Shown here piece after piece: positions 12,831 to 24,479 of a stretch of 64,000 nt of DNA. The notes under the pieces were generated by a model, which saw nothing but the letters and a program-made list of their open reading frames with translations, was not told the DNA's origin and did no database searches. Source of the DNA: Patiria miniata (taxonomy: Eukaryota > Echinodermata > Asteroidea > Valvatida > Asterinidae); the NCBI RefSeq assembly GCF_015706575.1, contig NW_024037074.1:5208001-5272000 (forward strand), read 5' to 3'. Each line of letters opens with the position of its first letter. Positions within the stretch are counted from its first letter, which is position 1. A program made the translations under genes and the position numbers.

Positions 12831-13990
12831 AGTTCAGAGCAGAATTTTATTATGCCCATGCAAATACACAACAAATAAATTAAATTATTTTTTAGATAAG
12901 CATATGCTGAATATAAACCTCCAACGACGTTATTGATGTATTATATCAATGTGTGATGAGTATATATTATGTGCAGCACAAGAAATGCGCAGAGTAGTTT
13001 TTTTTTTAGAACAATATCAATGTAATAACTATTCCTGAGGGTAAAACTGGAAAAACAATTCATTGAAATCATTGTCTTAGTGGACAATTTGTCCCGTTAT
13101 TTATAATATACCTCCCGTGATAATGCAAACAATCCCAGAAATAGTTACATAAATGAATATATGTAACTTGAGAAACATAAACATTTTACAATAATCGACA
13201 AAATTATGTTAATGCTCAGTGGGGGACGCCAAACACAATGATCATGATGACGTCATCTCACGATAGGTATAGCTCTTAGCGTCAAGTTAACATTTGTAAA
13301 GCAAATGACATTCATTTCCCGAAATTGTGCAAAGTTTTTAAATGCTGACATCGCCAGACGAAGAGTTAGTAAAGGGAGAATTCGAAACTAAACACCTCAA
13401 TGTTTCGTGTTTAATTGCAATTAATCATTCAGTGCCTAATAAAAGAATTGTTCACACCAAGATTTTGTGATTTAGGCATTGAAACACTGTGCCGTTATCA
13501 ATTTTCCAAATAGAATTTTATGGGATCACTTGGCATTCAAATACGAATATTGTAGTCGAGTTTTGTTTGTCTGTTCTACATAAAAGATTGCAATTGTACC
13601 TTGCCATTTTTCCGCCCATGCTAATTAATGCAGAAAATTAATATTTCGAACAGTGTAGCATCGAACAATTATTGTTCGTTACCACAGAGCAGAGTTTTAT
13701 TACGCCCATGCAAAGACTAAAAAAAGCAATAAAACATGTATTTTTAGATGAACATATGTCGCATAAACTCTAAGGGCATTAAAGGCTCCGTCTAACTCCA
13801 TACTATAGTCTACTGACACTGACGCTATTTGTTAGGATCCTTGTGAGCACGTGATATGCGCTTAAGCAGTAGATCAAGTCTTCCATATGGACACCAATAT
13901 TTGCCGAGGCAGCAACAAAGTTCAAACAGAGTTTAACAGCGAATACACACTTTGGGGATCAGCTAAAAACCCGGTCACCATTTTAGAATT
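12830..13990 (+). repeat. Partial copy of the 4-Cys locus upstream flank
   Basis: Blocks around TTTTATTATGCCCATGCAAA, TTTTTAGATGAACATATG and TATGCGCTTAAGCAGTAGATCA match, inverted, the region upstream of gene B (about 21870-23700) and gene C (about 36050-37300). The copy stops just before the OAS 3' exon, so the peptide gene itself is not present here. Confidence 0.6.
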
Positions 13991-14041
13991 GTTCCGGCTT
14001 TTCTTTCTCTCTTTCTTTTTCCGGCGATTATTGGTCGCTAT

Positions 14042-15142
14042 TTAACCTTTCCAGTTGGCAGAGACAACGACGTCCTTGAGAAGATTGAACTTCAGGGTGG
14101 CACGGGCAGCTTCCTCAATCATTATGATGTTGTTGCCCTTCTGGTAAACCCAGCACGCGTTGTTGGTTGGATTGGCTGGGTCCAAAACTATTGGACTGCA
14201 TTAAAGTTGATAAAAAAGGAGAAGCGAAAAACATGACTAGTTTCAAGCACAATGTTAAGGCTATGATTATCGAGATCATTGTGCTCAACATTGGAATGTT
14301 TCACTGTATGGAAAACGAGGCAGTTATCGCGCACTGCATCATGGGAAAAGTCGAAATCCATTTGGAGGCATTGCCAAACGGAATGGCTATTCTTTTTGAT
14401 AACTTGGCAAGAAGGAATCAGCGGTTTTCTAAAGTGAATGGATATTTGAAAACTAAATGTTCTTTTCTTTAAAAAGAAAAACCCAAGTCATAACTATGTA
14501 ACAGTTCCCACTGATATACCCCCCCCCCCCCATTTCCAGAGTTATCATCGATCACAAGTCAAATAACAAGTCAGGTCACACGCGATGAACAGTTTCAAAT
14601 AAAGGACGCCATTGGCACAGTCTATTTGCCAAAGCACAGCTTGTGATTTGACTTGAGACTGGACGACGACGATCGACATCAGATTGCTTGGCATTACCTG
14701 AAAAAAAAAACACTGCGCCGTCCAAATTTGCAGGGGTTATGATGTAGGATGCACATCTGCTAAACTTACTTGATATAGCCGAGCTGGGTGATGGCCTGAT
14801 TCGCCAGTGCAGCGTAGTAAAGGTAAGTCCAGTAGTGCCGCAACCCTCTCAAATTGGTGAGCACCTGCAGCACGTCCTTCAGCCCCTGGGCCTTGCTGAT
14901 GCGCTGGGGCTTACCAGCGTTCTCCCAGCGGTAGACGGTGATCAACTCCAGTGGGTAGGACTTGTGCAGCTTGTCCGGGAGGCACTCGTAAGCCAAGTAC
15001 TTCACCAGGCGGATCAGGGCTTTGACGTGGCCGGGTATTCGCTCCATGAACTGCAGCTGGTGTTGGGCCAGTGAGGCAGAGTAGAACTCCCGGTCGTAGC
15101 CGTTGGGCAGCTGCAGCATGGCCCTGAACATGTCGGCATGAG
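14042..15142 (-). CDS. OAS: OAS-like gene, C-terminal two exons only
   Basis: Exons run 15142-14770 and 14195-14042 (minus), with junction phases identical to the second OAS gene. The first exon carries the OAS C-terminal helical domain: FYSASLAQHQLQFM, then a K-(A/N)-LIRLVKYLAYE stretch and SYPLELITVYRWENAGKP. The last exon carries PIVLDPANPTNN and ends NWKG-stop. OAS enzymes make 2'-5' oligoadenylate on sensing double-stranded RNA. The exon with the nucleotidyltransferase motif (GGS...SDxDL) is not visible between 15142 and gene B. The gene is therefore truncated, or its 5' exons are far away or lost. Both exons keep open frames and splice sites, which argues against an old pseudogene. Confidence 0.8.
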
Positions 15143-15349
15143 CTACACGGAAAAAAAAGCGCACCAAAAGTTTCTTTTTAAGGTCTAGTCCAACCAAGGG
15201 TTGAATGAGGATTAGATGGAAGGTGACCGTCATTGGCCCTCAAATTTTTTTTTTCTCAAAAAATTCGGTTACCTGGGGCCCAAAGGGCAGCAGGTCACTC
15301 TGCGCAAGGTTTTAAGTTGCAGTAGCCATGAAAAAAGTTGTGTTGTATA

Positions 15350-15634
15350 CAGGCGCGGATCCGGGGGGGGGGGGTGGTTTTAAAAAAAATCTGTCAAAAA
15401 ACGTGGGTTTTTCATAGAAATTCCTTAAATAATAATGCGACCCAACCCTTTTGGTCTGACACCCCCCCCCAAAAAAAAAAATTGTACTGGTACATATAAT
15501 GTGCGCTTTTAAAAATACGGACAGAGGCAGCTTAGATATGGGTATTTGTACACCATTCCGTAATCTAGTGTTAATAATCGTTGCATTTGAACAGCGCCCC
15601 CATCCCCCCGCAAAAATTCCTGGATCCGCCCGTG
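15350..15634. mobile_element. hAT-like MITE, CAGGCGCGGATCC family
   Basis: CAGGCGCGGATCC at the left and GGATCCGCCCGTG at the right, with poly-G/C inside. The interior is an inverted match to 3-416 (TATGTACCAGTATC-type and CGTAATCTAGTGTTAATAATC blocks). No convincing 8-bp duplication, so one end has decayed. Confidence 0.6.
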
Positions 15635-15639
15635 GCAGT

Positions 15640-16935
15640 TAAGTTTCTACTCTAGGATCTTACAAACCTGGGTTTTTTAAGATTGATTAAAAAACGAAAT
15701 TGCGACAATTTCGGACTTTTTGGAACACATGAACAGAACGAGAATCACGATGGAATTTTCTAGAATCATTGTCACGAGAGGGCACTATACCAGCTCAGAC
15801 ACGTCCGTTCACAGCGGATAGGTATTTGTTCCTTTGTGAAAAGCATGGGTAATCAAAACCTGTCCACAGTGAGGGCGCTCTTTACAAGCTGTATATTGAA
15901 CACTCCTGTGTTCGCAAATTATGAGATAGAGCCAGCAATTCGATAACGGCCTGTTACATTTTGTATAAGGATATCCCACATAATTTGAGAATGTTATTCT
16001 CGCATTTTAATATTGTCAAATGCGTAATTCCCTTGTTCACACTCACAACCATGGGATTAAGCCTTATTTAAGAAGTGTTAAAGAGGTGAGCTTATAATGT
16101 CCGTGCAATTTTTGAGTTGAACCTCGAAACGAATGGGTACTTAATTTGCGATTATTCAGGCCACAAAAAAAAAATTTGCTCTCAGGCCTTGGCCGCGGCT
16201 GGGAAGGGTCTTCTTTGATCTTTGAGTCCACCATCCCTCTGGGTGCACACCGGTAAATAGGCCTACAGGCTCGATTCCCGGAGGGAGAGGGATCGGCATC
16301 CCGCCTGTGAATCTTTTTTTTCTCAAACGACATCCGTTTTCCATCTTCTGATTAAGCTTGCACATCTTTCAAACGCACTTCTTTACTAGAAACAAAATTG
16401 CACAGGCCTCAAAAGAAGAACATGTAATCCATTTACCTTCTCATTTCTTTTTTGGTTTGTTTATAATGTTCAAGTATGCAGTAATGAGGTGATGAAGGGT
16501 TTGAAAACGCAATCAAGGAACATGGATGACTATTACAGAAACAGAAGACATGAATGAATTCACGGGCACTGATACATTATTGTGCAAGAGTCCCTTTATT
16601 TTATCACATGGCTATATCATTCACAGTAAGTTTACGAAAGAGGAAGAATTGAATAATGAAAAAGAAATAAGAAGTAGCCTACGTTCAGTTACTATATAAC
16701 GAATTATTTCAATGTCCATTTTGAAGGATTGGATCTTTCACAGAAATCGCGATTTAATAGACTATAGACTAAAATGTTCAATAAAGAAAAGCCGATCCGA
16801 GTGGTTATTTTTTTTTAACAATGCATTGCACATGACTGTGTATTTCATTTCACTAAAGTATGTTTCCCATATTAGCAAACGAACAGTACACAATCGGAAT
16901 ACGTCCTAGGAGACAAAAGACACAATCGTGTTAGA
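15640..16935. other. No gene seen; interspersed repeats
   Basis: A block with CACACCGGTAAATAGGCC near 16250 is shared with 8815-8830. From about 16430 the sequence aligns with 26370 onward, the shared 3' flank of genes B and C. Confidence 0.5.
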
Positions 16936-16938
16936 ACT

Positions 16939-17310
16939 ATATGTCCGTTACGCCTCAGCTATTGCCAAAAAACCCAAATATAGTTTGGACCGTCTTAAAT
17001 GGTCCCAGCCATAGTTGGGACAGATGGGACGATACGATAGTTTGCGCGTAACATGATATGCCTGTTTGTTGTACTGTATAAGGTTACTGTTACTATATAT
17101 TGTGGAATGCAATTCTCGGATGCAAACATAATATATGTCCGTTAAGCCTCATTGCAATACCCCAAATATAGTTTGGACAGACTTAACTGGTCGGATCCAT
17201 ATAGTTGGGACAGATGGGACGATATGACAGTTTGGGCGTAACATCATATGCCTGCTTGTTTGTTGTACTGTATAATATAATGTTGCTGTTACTATATATT
17301 GTGGAATGCA
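16939..17310. repeat. ~190-bp tandem duplication
   Basis: Two copies, each beginning TATGTCCGTTA(C/A)GCCTCA at about 16940 and 17134. Both continue through AAATATAGTTTGGAC, TTGGGACAGATGGGACGATA and TACTATATATTGTGGAATGCA. They are downstream of gene B. Confidence 0.8.
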
Positions 17311-17730
17311 AAAAAAATATATAAACGATCGCTCTCGATTGCTATATATCGCAGATTCTGAATACGGACAAGCCTTACGAAATCAAATTCTCGGATGTAA
17401 ACCTTGCTATATCCTAGGAAGGAAATTAATGGATATTGTAGTAGTGGATTTTACCAATAATTTGCAAGTCTATGCAAAGGAAACCCCCCAAAAATGATTG
17501 GAACACGAGCCAAGTAATGTAAAAATAAGAAGAAAAAAAACATCGTATCAGAAAATAAGACAATCGGATTAAATATCAAATCTAACCTTTAAGTTTAATC
17601 AAAATACAGCCTTGCTGTTAGATAACCACTGTCAATCTGTGGAGATAATCAAAGAAAAACAAAAATACCATGATTTCTTCAAGGAATAAAGATGCATGTC
17701 CCTTTTCAGGGCGAGTAAAAAAAAACGAAA

Positions 17731-18559
17731 CCCAAATGACGGGACTACCGTTTTAGTGAGGTTCTGCATGTAGCACTTTCAAACTCTAGCATTTAAAAGC
17801 TCAATTCATAAGCCTTCTTTTAGTTGAAGTATCATTCAAATCACTCATGTACTTTTCAAGTTACGGAATTTCAAACACAACCACCGTTTTAAAGTTTTGT
17901 CCACGGATCACACAAAAAAGGCGCGCGTTCTTTCAGCAAAACGAAACAATTGACACACATCCCTATGTGATTTGTTTTCGTTTTGCTGGAAGAACACTTA
18001 CCTTTTTGTCATCCCTGGACAGAACCTTAAACGGTGGTTGTGTTTAAAATTCCGTAACTTGAAAATTACATGAGTGATTTGCATGACTCCTGAACCAAAA
18101 GAAAGCTTAGGAATGGGGATTTACTATATAGTATCCTCGAATTTGAAATTGCTACATGCAGAACTTCACTAAGGCCAAAAAAGTCTCCGGTTTCTGGTGT
18201 GGAGCTTGCCCCAAAAGTGGTGCGGCGACGCGGTTTTGGTGTTTTTTTTTGCTTTTTTTCCCTTTAAATGTCGGCTGATGACAGCAAATGGTGCCCGACT
18301 TAATTAAGTGCAAAATGTGTTGGAGCCCAGAGAGGCCACATAAAGCTTATACTCGATCGTAACCCCATCTAGAAACACGTTAAAATAGTGCAGCAGCAGG
18401 ATTCCTGTCAAACCAGTGAGTTTGGCGGTTTTGAGACATCATCTCACATTAAAAAAAACCACTTTTTGATTTTGCCGACGCGCATGGCTACGGCGACGCG
18501 CGCGCATACCAGAAACCGGAGACTCTTTTTGGCCTAAAACAACGGTCCCATCATTTGGG
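17731..18559. mobile_element. Foldback element with a second inverted-repeat element nested inside
   Basis: Outer ends CCCAAATGACGGGAC (17731) and its inverse near 18545-18559. Inside are arms of about 200 bases: CATGTACTTTTCAAGTTACGG and CACAACCACCGTTTTAA recur inverted at 18015-18075. A second pair, GGCCAAAAAAGTCTCCGG (18173) and GGAGACTCTTTTTGGCC (ending 18534), bounds an inner element with CGACGCGCGCG-rich sequence. No coding capacity. Confidence 0.75.
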
Positions 18560-18710
18560 TTTCTTTATTTTTACTCACAATGTACACTAACATTCTATTG
18601 TTATGCACGAATTTAAAGCCTGTAAAGATATTGGTTTTTCGAAACAAAGCCTACTTTAGAGAAGATGAGGGAAAATTCGGTAAATCGATAGGGATTGGCT
18701 TACCATGGTT

Positions 18711-18716
18711 TTTATT
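18711..18716 (-). other. Poly(A) signal of gene B
   Basis: AATAAA on the minus strand, 44 bases after the gene B stop. The same signal in the same context is found for gene C at 27934-27939. Confidence 0.65.
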
Positions 18717-18759
18717 CATTCATGTAGATTGCCAGTGTTTCAGGGGTTCTGGACTTGCA

Positions 18760-20073
18760 TTAGACTGAGCAATATCCCTGGCTTGTACTTTGCCGGGAAA
18801 CACACCAGGCTTCGGGGTTTTGGCATTCGAAACCATATTGGCAAGGTTCACCTGAATCAAGAAAGACATGTTCCAAGAATAAAAAAAAGGCAATAAGAAC
18901 AAACAAGCCTCTTGTTTTCATTTCTTGTTTCTGAATCATTAGATTCACTTTGATTTATTTTCAGAGTTGTCTTGATTGTCTTCCGAGAAGAATAAGGCAA
19001 TAAGAACAAACCAACCTCTTGTTTTCATTTCTTGTTTTGGAATTATTAGATTCACTTTGTTTTATTTTTAGAGTTGTCTTGATTTTCTTCCGATTCGAAA
19101 AAGGGTTTAAAGCATTTATAATAGATCTTATATGGTTTGATGATTGTCCGATATTTGATTGAAAGCAGATGATGAAAATTCAAGAGATGGGTGAAAATGT
19201 CCTCTTGAATGCATTTCAAAGAAAGTAGATTAACTAAAAGCGAAATACTGTCAGCACAAAAACGAAATTGAATGCATTATTATCAGGAAACCCTTTTGAT
19301 TCAGGTAGGAAAAACTGCTTGATGTGAAATGTTGTGTGTGAAAATGCCTAAAACGTCCATGAAGTTTGCAAGAAACACAATCAACTGAAACTCTTCACTG
19401 CAACGTCCCTCTGTTCCAAACCTTGTTCTATGTAGTAGGCCTACTACGTCAAAATGTCAACCTGTATCTCCCAATAATAAAATGTATTATGTATCATTGC
19501 TAATACCACTGAACTTACCCGCCCTCTCCACCATCTCTTGAGCTTCGCCTTCGGTAAGGACTCTTTTCACAAAGACGCGCTGAAGAGATTCTGCATGACA
19601 AAAAACAACATTTTTACTGGTGAATTCACGTAGTACACTTAAAGATAACAACAATACAATCTTCATATAGGTATAGAAAATTGGAACATATTGGAGATAA
19701 ATTCCACAACAGCCAAAAGTGATTGTCTTCCTTAAAGACAGTGTGTAAGCAACTGGTCGTTATAAATCAAATTAGATGGCATCATAGTACATTCAGCAAG
19801 GACATTTGAGAAATACGTTGACAGTGGGTGTTCTTTTCTCTTCGATGAAAAGTAATAATTATCCAATGGAGTTACAATAATATATTTTTGTTCCAGCATG
19901 ACATTATAGACCCACGGGGCTGCGCGAATGTGGCTTTAAGAATACTTGCAAATATCGTGGGACCGTCGGGATTATGACAAAACTATTGAACCAACTAACT
20001 TACCGTCTCTTGGTGCGAAACTTAAAGCACCTCCGACGACCATCAGGAGAACCAGGCACATGTAAACCTTCAT
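18760..20073 (-). CDS. Gene B: secreted 4-cysteine peptide precursor (3 exons)
   Basis: Minus-strand exons are 20073-20004, 19590-19519 and 18851-18760. All junctions are phase 1 with GT-AG, giving 77 residues. Exon 1 is a signal peptide (MKVYMCLVLLMVVGGALSFA). Exon 2 is a 24-residue propeptide with a Lys-Arg site (RVFVKRVLTEGEAQEMVERA). Exon 3 has four cysteines spaced C-x5-C-x6-C-x10-C and ends CSV-stop. A furin/prohormone-convertase type cut after KR would release a peptide beginning VLTEGEAQ. The Cys spacing is identical to gene A while sequence between cysteines is almost unrelated, suggesting rapid divergence of the mature part. I recognise no named family. Confidence 0.82.
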
Positions 20074-20220
20074 TTTTGCTAATTTGAAAAACGAGGGAGA
20101 AAAAGACAGAGAGTAAGAAATTGGCAATGATATGGTTGTTTCGTCATGTTAGACGTACATCAGTTATGAAGTTTGCTTAGACGCCGCGGTAAAAGTAACC
20201 TACCGCGTATATCATTGTCG

Positions 20221-20227
20221 TTTTATA
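20221..20227 (-). promoter_or_regulatory. TATA box of gene B
   Basis: TATAAAA on the minus strand followed by CGACAATGATATACGC, matching genes A and C. The start codon is about 150 bases downstream. Confidence 0.7.
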
Positions 20228-20959
20228 AATGTATTGTCAACGTATATCAGTGACAGCTTATCGTTAATCATGAGCAAATTTAATAACCAGGACGCTTTTC
20301 TTTCTTAGCAACTGACTATCAAATCTGGCTACGTTTATCCAAAGCTTACATTTCAGATTCAAACGGACTTGAAAACCAAAGCAAAGTCAGAATCGGAAAT
20401 GCACTTGCAGCTTTCAACTTGATGTCTACTGAACGAACGCGCTACAACAGCACCGAGTACACGTCTTTGTAGTAGCTTGGTTCAAGCGTCAGCGAGCAGT
20501 AATCTATTGCCAGTTTTGTTGAAACACATCTGACTGCATTGGCAATAATAAAAAAAACCACCCCCCCCCCCCAAAAAAAAAAAAAAATGCGTGAAACTAT
20601 ACCAGATGTTCGCCCGTGGAGCATTACTCGTAAGTTGTAATCAATTCACGCATGCGCATAGGTGATTATCAGTGACAAGAAGTAAAGCTCAATAGTAATA
20701 CCGAACGAACATGTATGCGACTCACAAAAACGAGCTAGGTATATGTTATCTATTTGTGTGGTTATGTCACCAAACCCACATGGGCCTACATCATAACATT
20801 TTGGTATGAAATGTACTTTGGCCATGGTGCGCCTGATGAAATAACCACACAAACGGTGATTTAACAAGCAACGTTTTTCCGAGCCGCGTACGTATCCCGT
20901 ATATTCGCACCATTTCTTAACGATAGCCATTGTGTTTCAAAACGAGAATAAAACTATTA

Positions 20960-21468
20960 ACGGGACATTACGGCCTGAAATCCCCGAAAAGTTCGTGTTT
21001 TGGATGTTTACTTATTCTATTTTAAAGGTCTGGTTGAAAGGAAACAAACTTAATGTCTCACCGTTCCCGAGAAAAGACAAAAAAAGGTTGTTTACATCGG
21101 ACGCGACGGACATTTTGTGCCAAACTCACACGTATTTCAAGTCGTGTCTATTAACAATGCAGCGTACACGTAGCGCGTGCGGTACATAATACAAAAGTTT
21201 AACAATGTTGTTTCCTAAACGTCCGCAGAATGCGAACCACTGTGCGGCTGGATAACAACTAGCACTAGCTTGATTTTTCGGGGACCCCGAAATTCGTTCT
21301 TGCATGGGTCTCGCACGAATAACACAAAAACGCCCAGTTTTTAACTAGGATGGTTGTGTGGACATTTATATTCTACTTTAAATGCTCTTTCTATTTAATA
21401 TCGTTTCGCTTAAAACGCGTTTAGTAGCCCAATTGGGCGCATTCATGGCCTTAATGTCCCTTTAAGAG
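20960..21468. mobile_element. MITE-like repeat, GGCCTGAAATCCCC family
   Basis: The ends read GGGACATTACGGCCTGAAAT and ATGGCCTTAATGTCCC, approximately inverted. The interior matches 5840-6330 and 34290-34640. Non-coding. Confidence 0.6.
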
Positions 21469-22706
21469 TGCGAGATAGGTCACCCTCTACGATGAGTCGA
21501 TGATAGGTCGTCCTCTGGGTCAATCGGAACGTTCATACATGAACGAACCCCCTGATGATTAACCTGCTCTTCACTCAAAGGACCCACATTTTTGGGGGGT
21601 AAAGGGTCCATGCAATGTAATTTTGTTTAATGCAATCGTTAGAAATACATCTTTGTGTCCCATTTTACCCCATCTTTAATTTTCGATTTGCCATTTTCAA
21701 GAGTACTTTGGCGCCTTTTTGGTTTTTATGCTAATGCCAATTTACATATTTATTAGTAGAATTGTGATGTCATTCCAGGCAGAAATAATGTAACAGCAGT
21801 TTGAACACCAAAAGTTGTTAGAAAAATGGATGTTTCGCTGCACAACTCGTAGCCTACAAATCTAAAACGGTGACCGGGTTTTTATCTCCCAAAAAAAGTG
21901 TGATCGCTGTTTTTTACTGGTTTGAACTTTGTTGCTGCCTCGGCTAATAGGTTTCTATATGGAGACAATGATCTACCTTTTAAGCGCATACTGGTGCTCA
22001 CATGGATATTTACTGAAAAATAGAGACAGTGTTAGCAGAGTCTAGTATGGAGTTTGACGGTGCCTCTAATGCCCTTGGAATTTATGCAACATAATTATGT
22101 TTATCTAAAAATACATGTTTTATTCCTTTTTTCTCAGTCTTTGCATGAGAGTAATACAATTCTGCTCGGAGGTAATATGAAAACGGTTCATTGTGTCTCT
22201 GTACAAAATATTAATTTGCTGCATTAACATGAGGAGATGCTGGTAATGTGCAATTGCAATCGGTTACGGCGAACCACAAAAATGCACTTAACAATGGAGT
22301 ACAATATTTTGTTCTGAATATTACGTGTGATTAAAAGTAGCCTTCTATGGGTGATCCCATGAAAATTTGGGAAAATAGAACACTATCTGGATCACAGTTT
22401 TACTGTTTCTCGCGTCACAGCAGTCTGTGTTCGTTTTGGGAGGCCTCACCCACAAATTCTGCTTATTTTCTAGATTTATTTGATTACTTAAACAAAATCA
22501 AATGAATATCTCTCAATTTGAGTATTTCATCAGTTGACCAACAGCAAATTTTTCGCTTGATTATAAGAATCAAACAAAAGTTTTAAGTTGAACTTATATA
22601 TTTAATTAAAAACTAGCTTCCGGGTGATCATATTTAGATGCCTACATCACCAAATTGTGATTATATTATAAGTTATCCCGCGAGTGCGAGTGGAACACGA
22701 AATCTT

Positions 22707-22775
22707 GTAGTGCGTCTGTATCCCACATACCACGAGGCCGAATGCCGAGTGGTATGTGGGACACAGACGCACTAC
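22707..22775. repeat. Strong hairpin, 27-bp stem
   Basis: GTAGTGCGTCTGTATCCCAC at the left is answered by its inverse ending GACGCACTAC at the right. The stem is 27 bases with one mismatch and the loop 15 bases (GAGGCCGAATGCCGA). Imperfect pairing extends outward (GAACACGAAAT / TTTTCCGTGTT). It is likely a small inverted-repeat element. Confidence 0.75.
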
Positions 22776-24479
22776 ATTTTCCGTGTTGCACGTGCGCGTG
22801 CGCGATGCTGAAGTTATCTTCAAGCAAACTTGACGCACATTAAAGTTGGAACTAGCTCGCTTTACATTAATCTTTAAGTGGTTTAGCGCATCCACCTGGA
22901 ATGTCACTCGCATCTTAGAATAGAGCAAGACGCAGGGTGCAATATGGACCGTGCGATACATTATAATATCACACTGTTGTTGCCATGGATCGACCAATCA
23001 GGATCGAGGATATAAGTTTGCTTGAAGACAAAAGCAATTGTTTTTGCCAGGCATTGAATATAGATTTCTATCAAACAAGTAAAAGATGATCAGTTTCAAA
23101 TTCTCCCTAAACTAACTCTGCATCTGATGATGTCATCATCTATACACACCTTGCGGATTATATTTTGTTACTGTCCAAAGTATGTCTGTGGGTAAACCGA
23201 CCGAAAATCTGAAAAAAATGGTTGTCCTTTTCTTTTTTTAATTTTTAATTTCTACGTGACGCTAAGAGCTGCCACTCGAGTGATAGTGTCATCATGAACT
23301 TTGTGTTAAGCTTCATCCACTGATCATTTGAATAATAATATTTTGATTATAGTAAGATATTTCTATTTTTTTCCAAGTTATATTAATTTATTATTGTACT
23401 CCTCGATAAAAGTACGTAAAATATTGTTGTTCTCGTCAGGATGACGACAGACTTTTTGCAGCATCGGGAGGTATGTTATAAATAACAGGGTGAACTTTCC
23501 ACTGACAAATCCTTACTGAAAATGATTTCAATGATTTGTTTTTTTTTCCAGCTTTATTCTCATGAATATTAATTACCTAGATATCCTGCTCCCAAAGAAA
23601 GCTAGTCAATATATTTACTGCGCTGCACTTGCAGCCACTCAGTAGATATCAATTTATGAGTTTATGCAACATGTGCTTATCTAAAAAAAAAATATTTTAT
23701 TGGTTTTTCTGTTTTGCATGGTATAATAAAATTCTGCTCTGAGCTAAGGAAAGAATGGTTCGTGGCTACGTTTACTTTTCTGCATTACACTATGGTGAGG
23801 TAGACTGTAATCAATTATGGCGGGAAAAATCATCAAATGGGATGGAATATTTGTATTCAATGCTACATGTGCTTTTATTTTAATTTTTTTTACAGGCGGC
23901 ATGGCCCGCAACCCTCTGGCAGGGTCTGCCGTTCACTCAACCCCCTCCCGATTCCTGAACGCTAGGTCCGCCCATCTTCCAAATTGATGCCATAATGATT
24001 TCCTTAATATAAAGTTAAGGTACCGGTAGCACTCTGTGTCGGACAGTGTCGGCCTATACTCTCCGAAACGTTGAACTTTCACCGGTTCTTTCGGAACCTC
24101 ACAAACTGAAAAAGAAATTTATGACATGGTGCTACTTTAACTTTATGTTGTTGCTAACTTCATCGTGCAATCCTTCAATTTTTTATGGACAGTTCTATTT
24201 GGGAAGAAAATAGAACGCCCATTGAACATATTACCAACTAATAACGCCTAATAACGCCTCCTCCACAAATTCTGCTTCGTTTCTATAGACATCTGATTAA
24301 TTAAATCAAATGAAATTCAAATGACTGAATAAGATTTGAAATGTTGCATGGTGGTAGTGTATATACTAGCGAGGTTTGCGGCAAAATGTGGAATAATCTC
24401 TTTTAAGAACCGGTTGGTTGTCAAATTAAAAAAAAAGATGAGTTAAGGAATTTATCATCTGCGTACGTAATTGGTCAAA

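Noticed and set aside
15350..15634. 8-bp duplication for the CAGGCGCGGATCC element
   Set aside because: The flanks gttgtata and gcagttaa agree at only about half the positions, so I do not claim one.
16064..16365. Minus-strand frames sharing YRCAP/CTLQ-like words with 8626-8876
   Set aside because: The similarity comes from a shared interspersed repeat (CACACCGGTAAATAGGCC), not from a gene.
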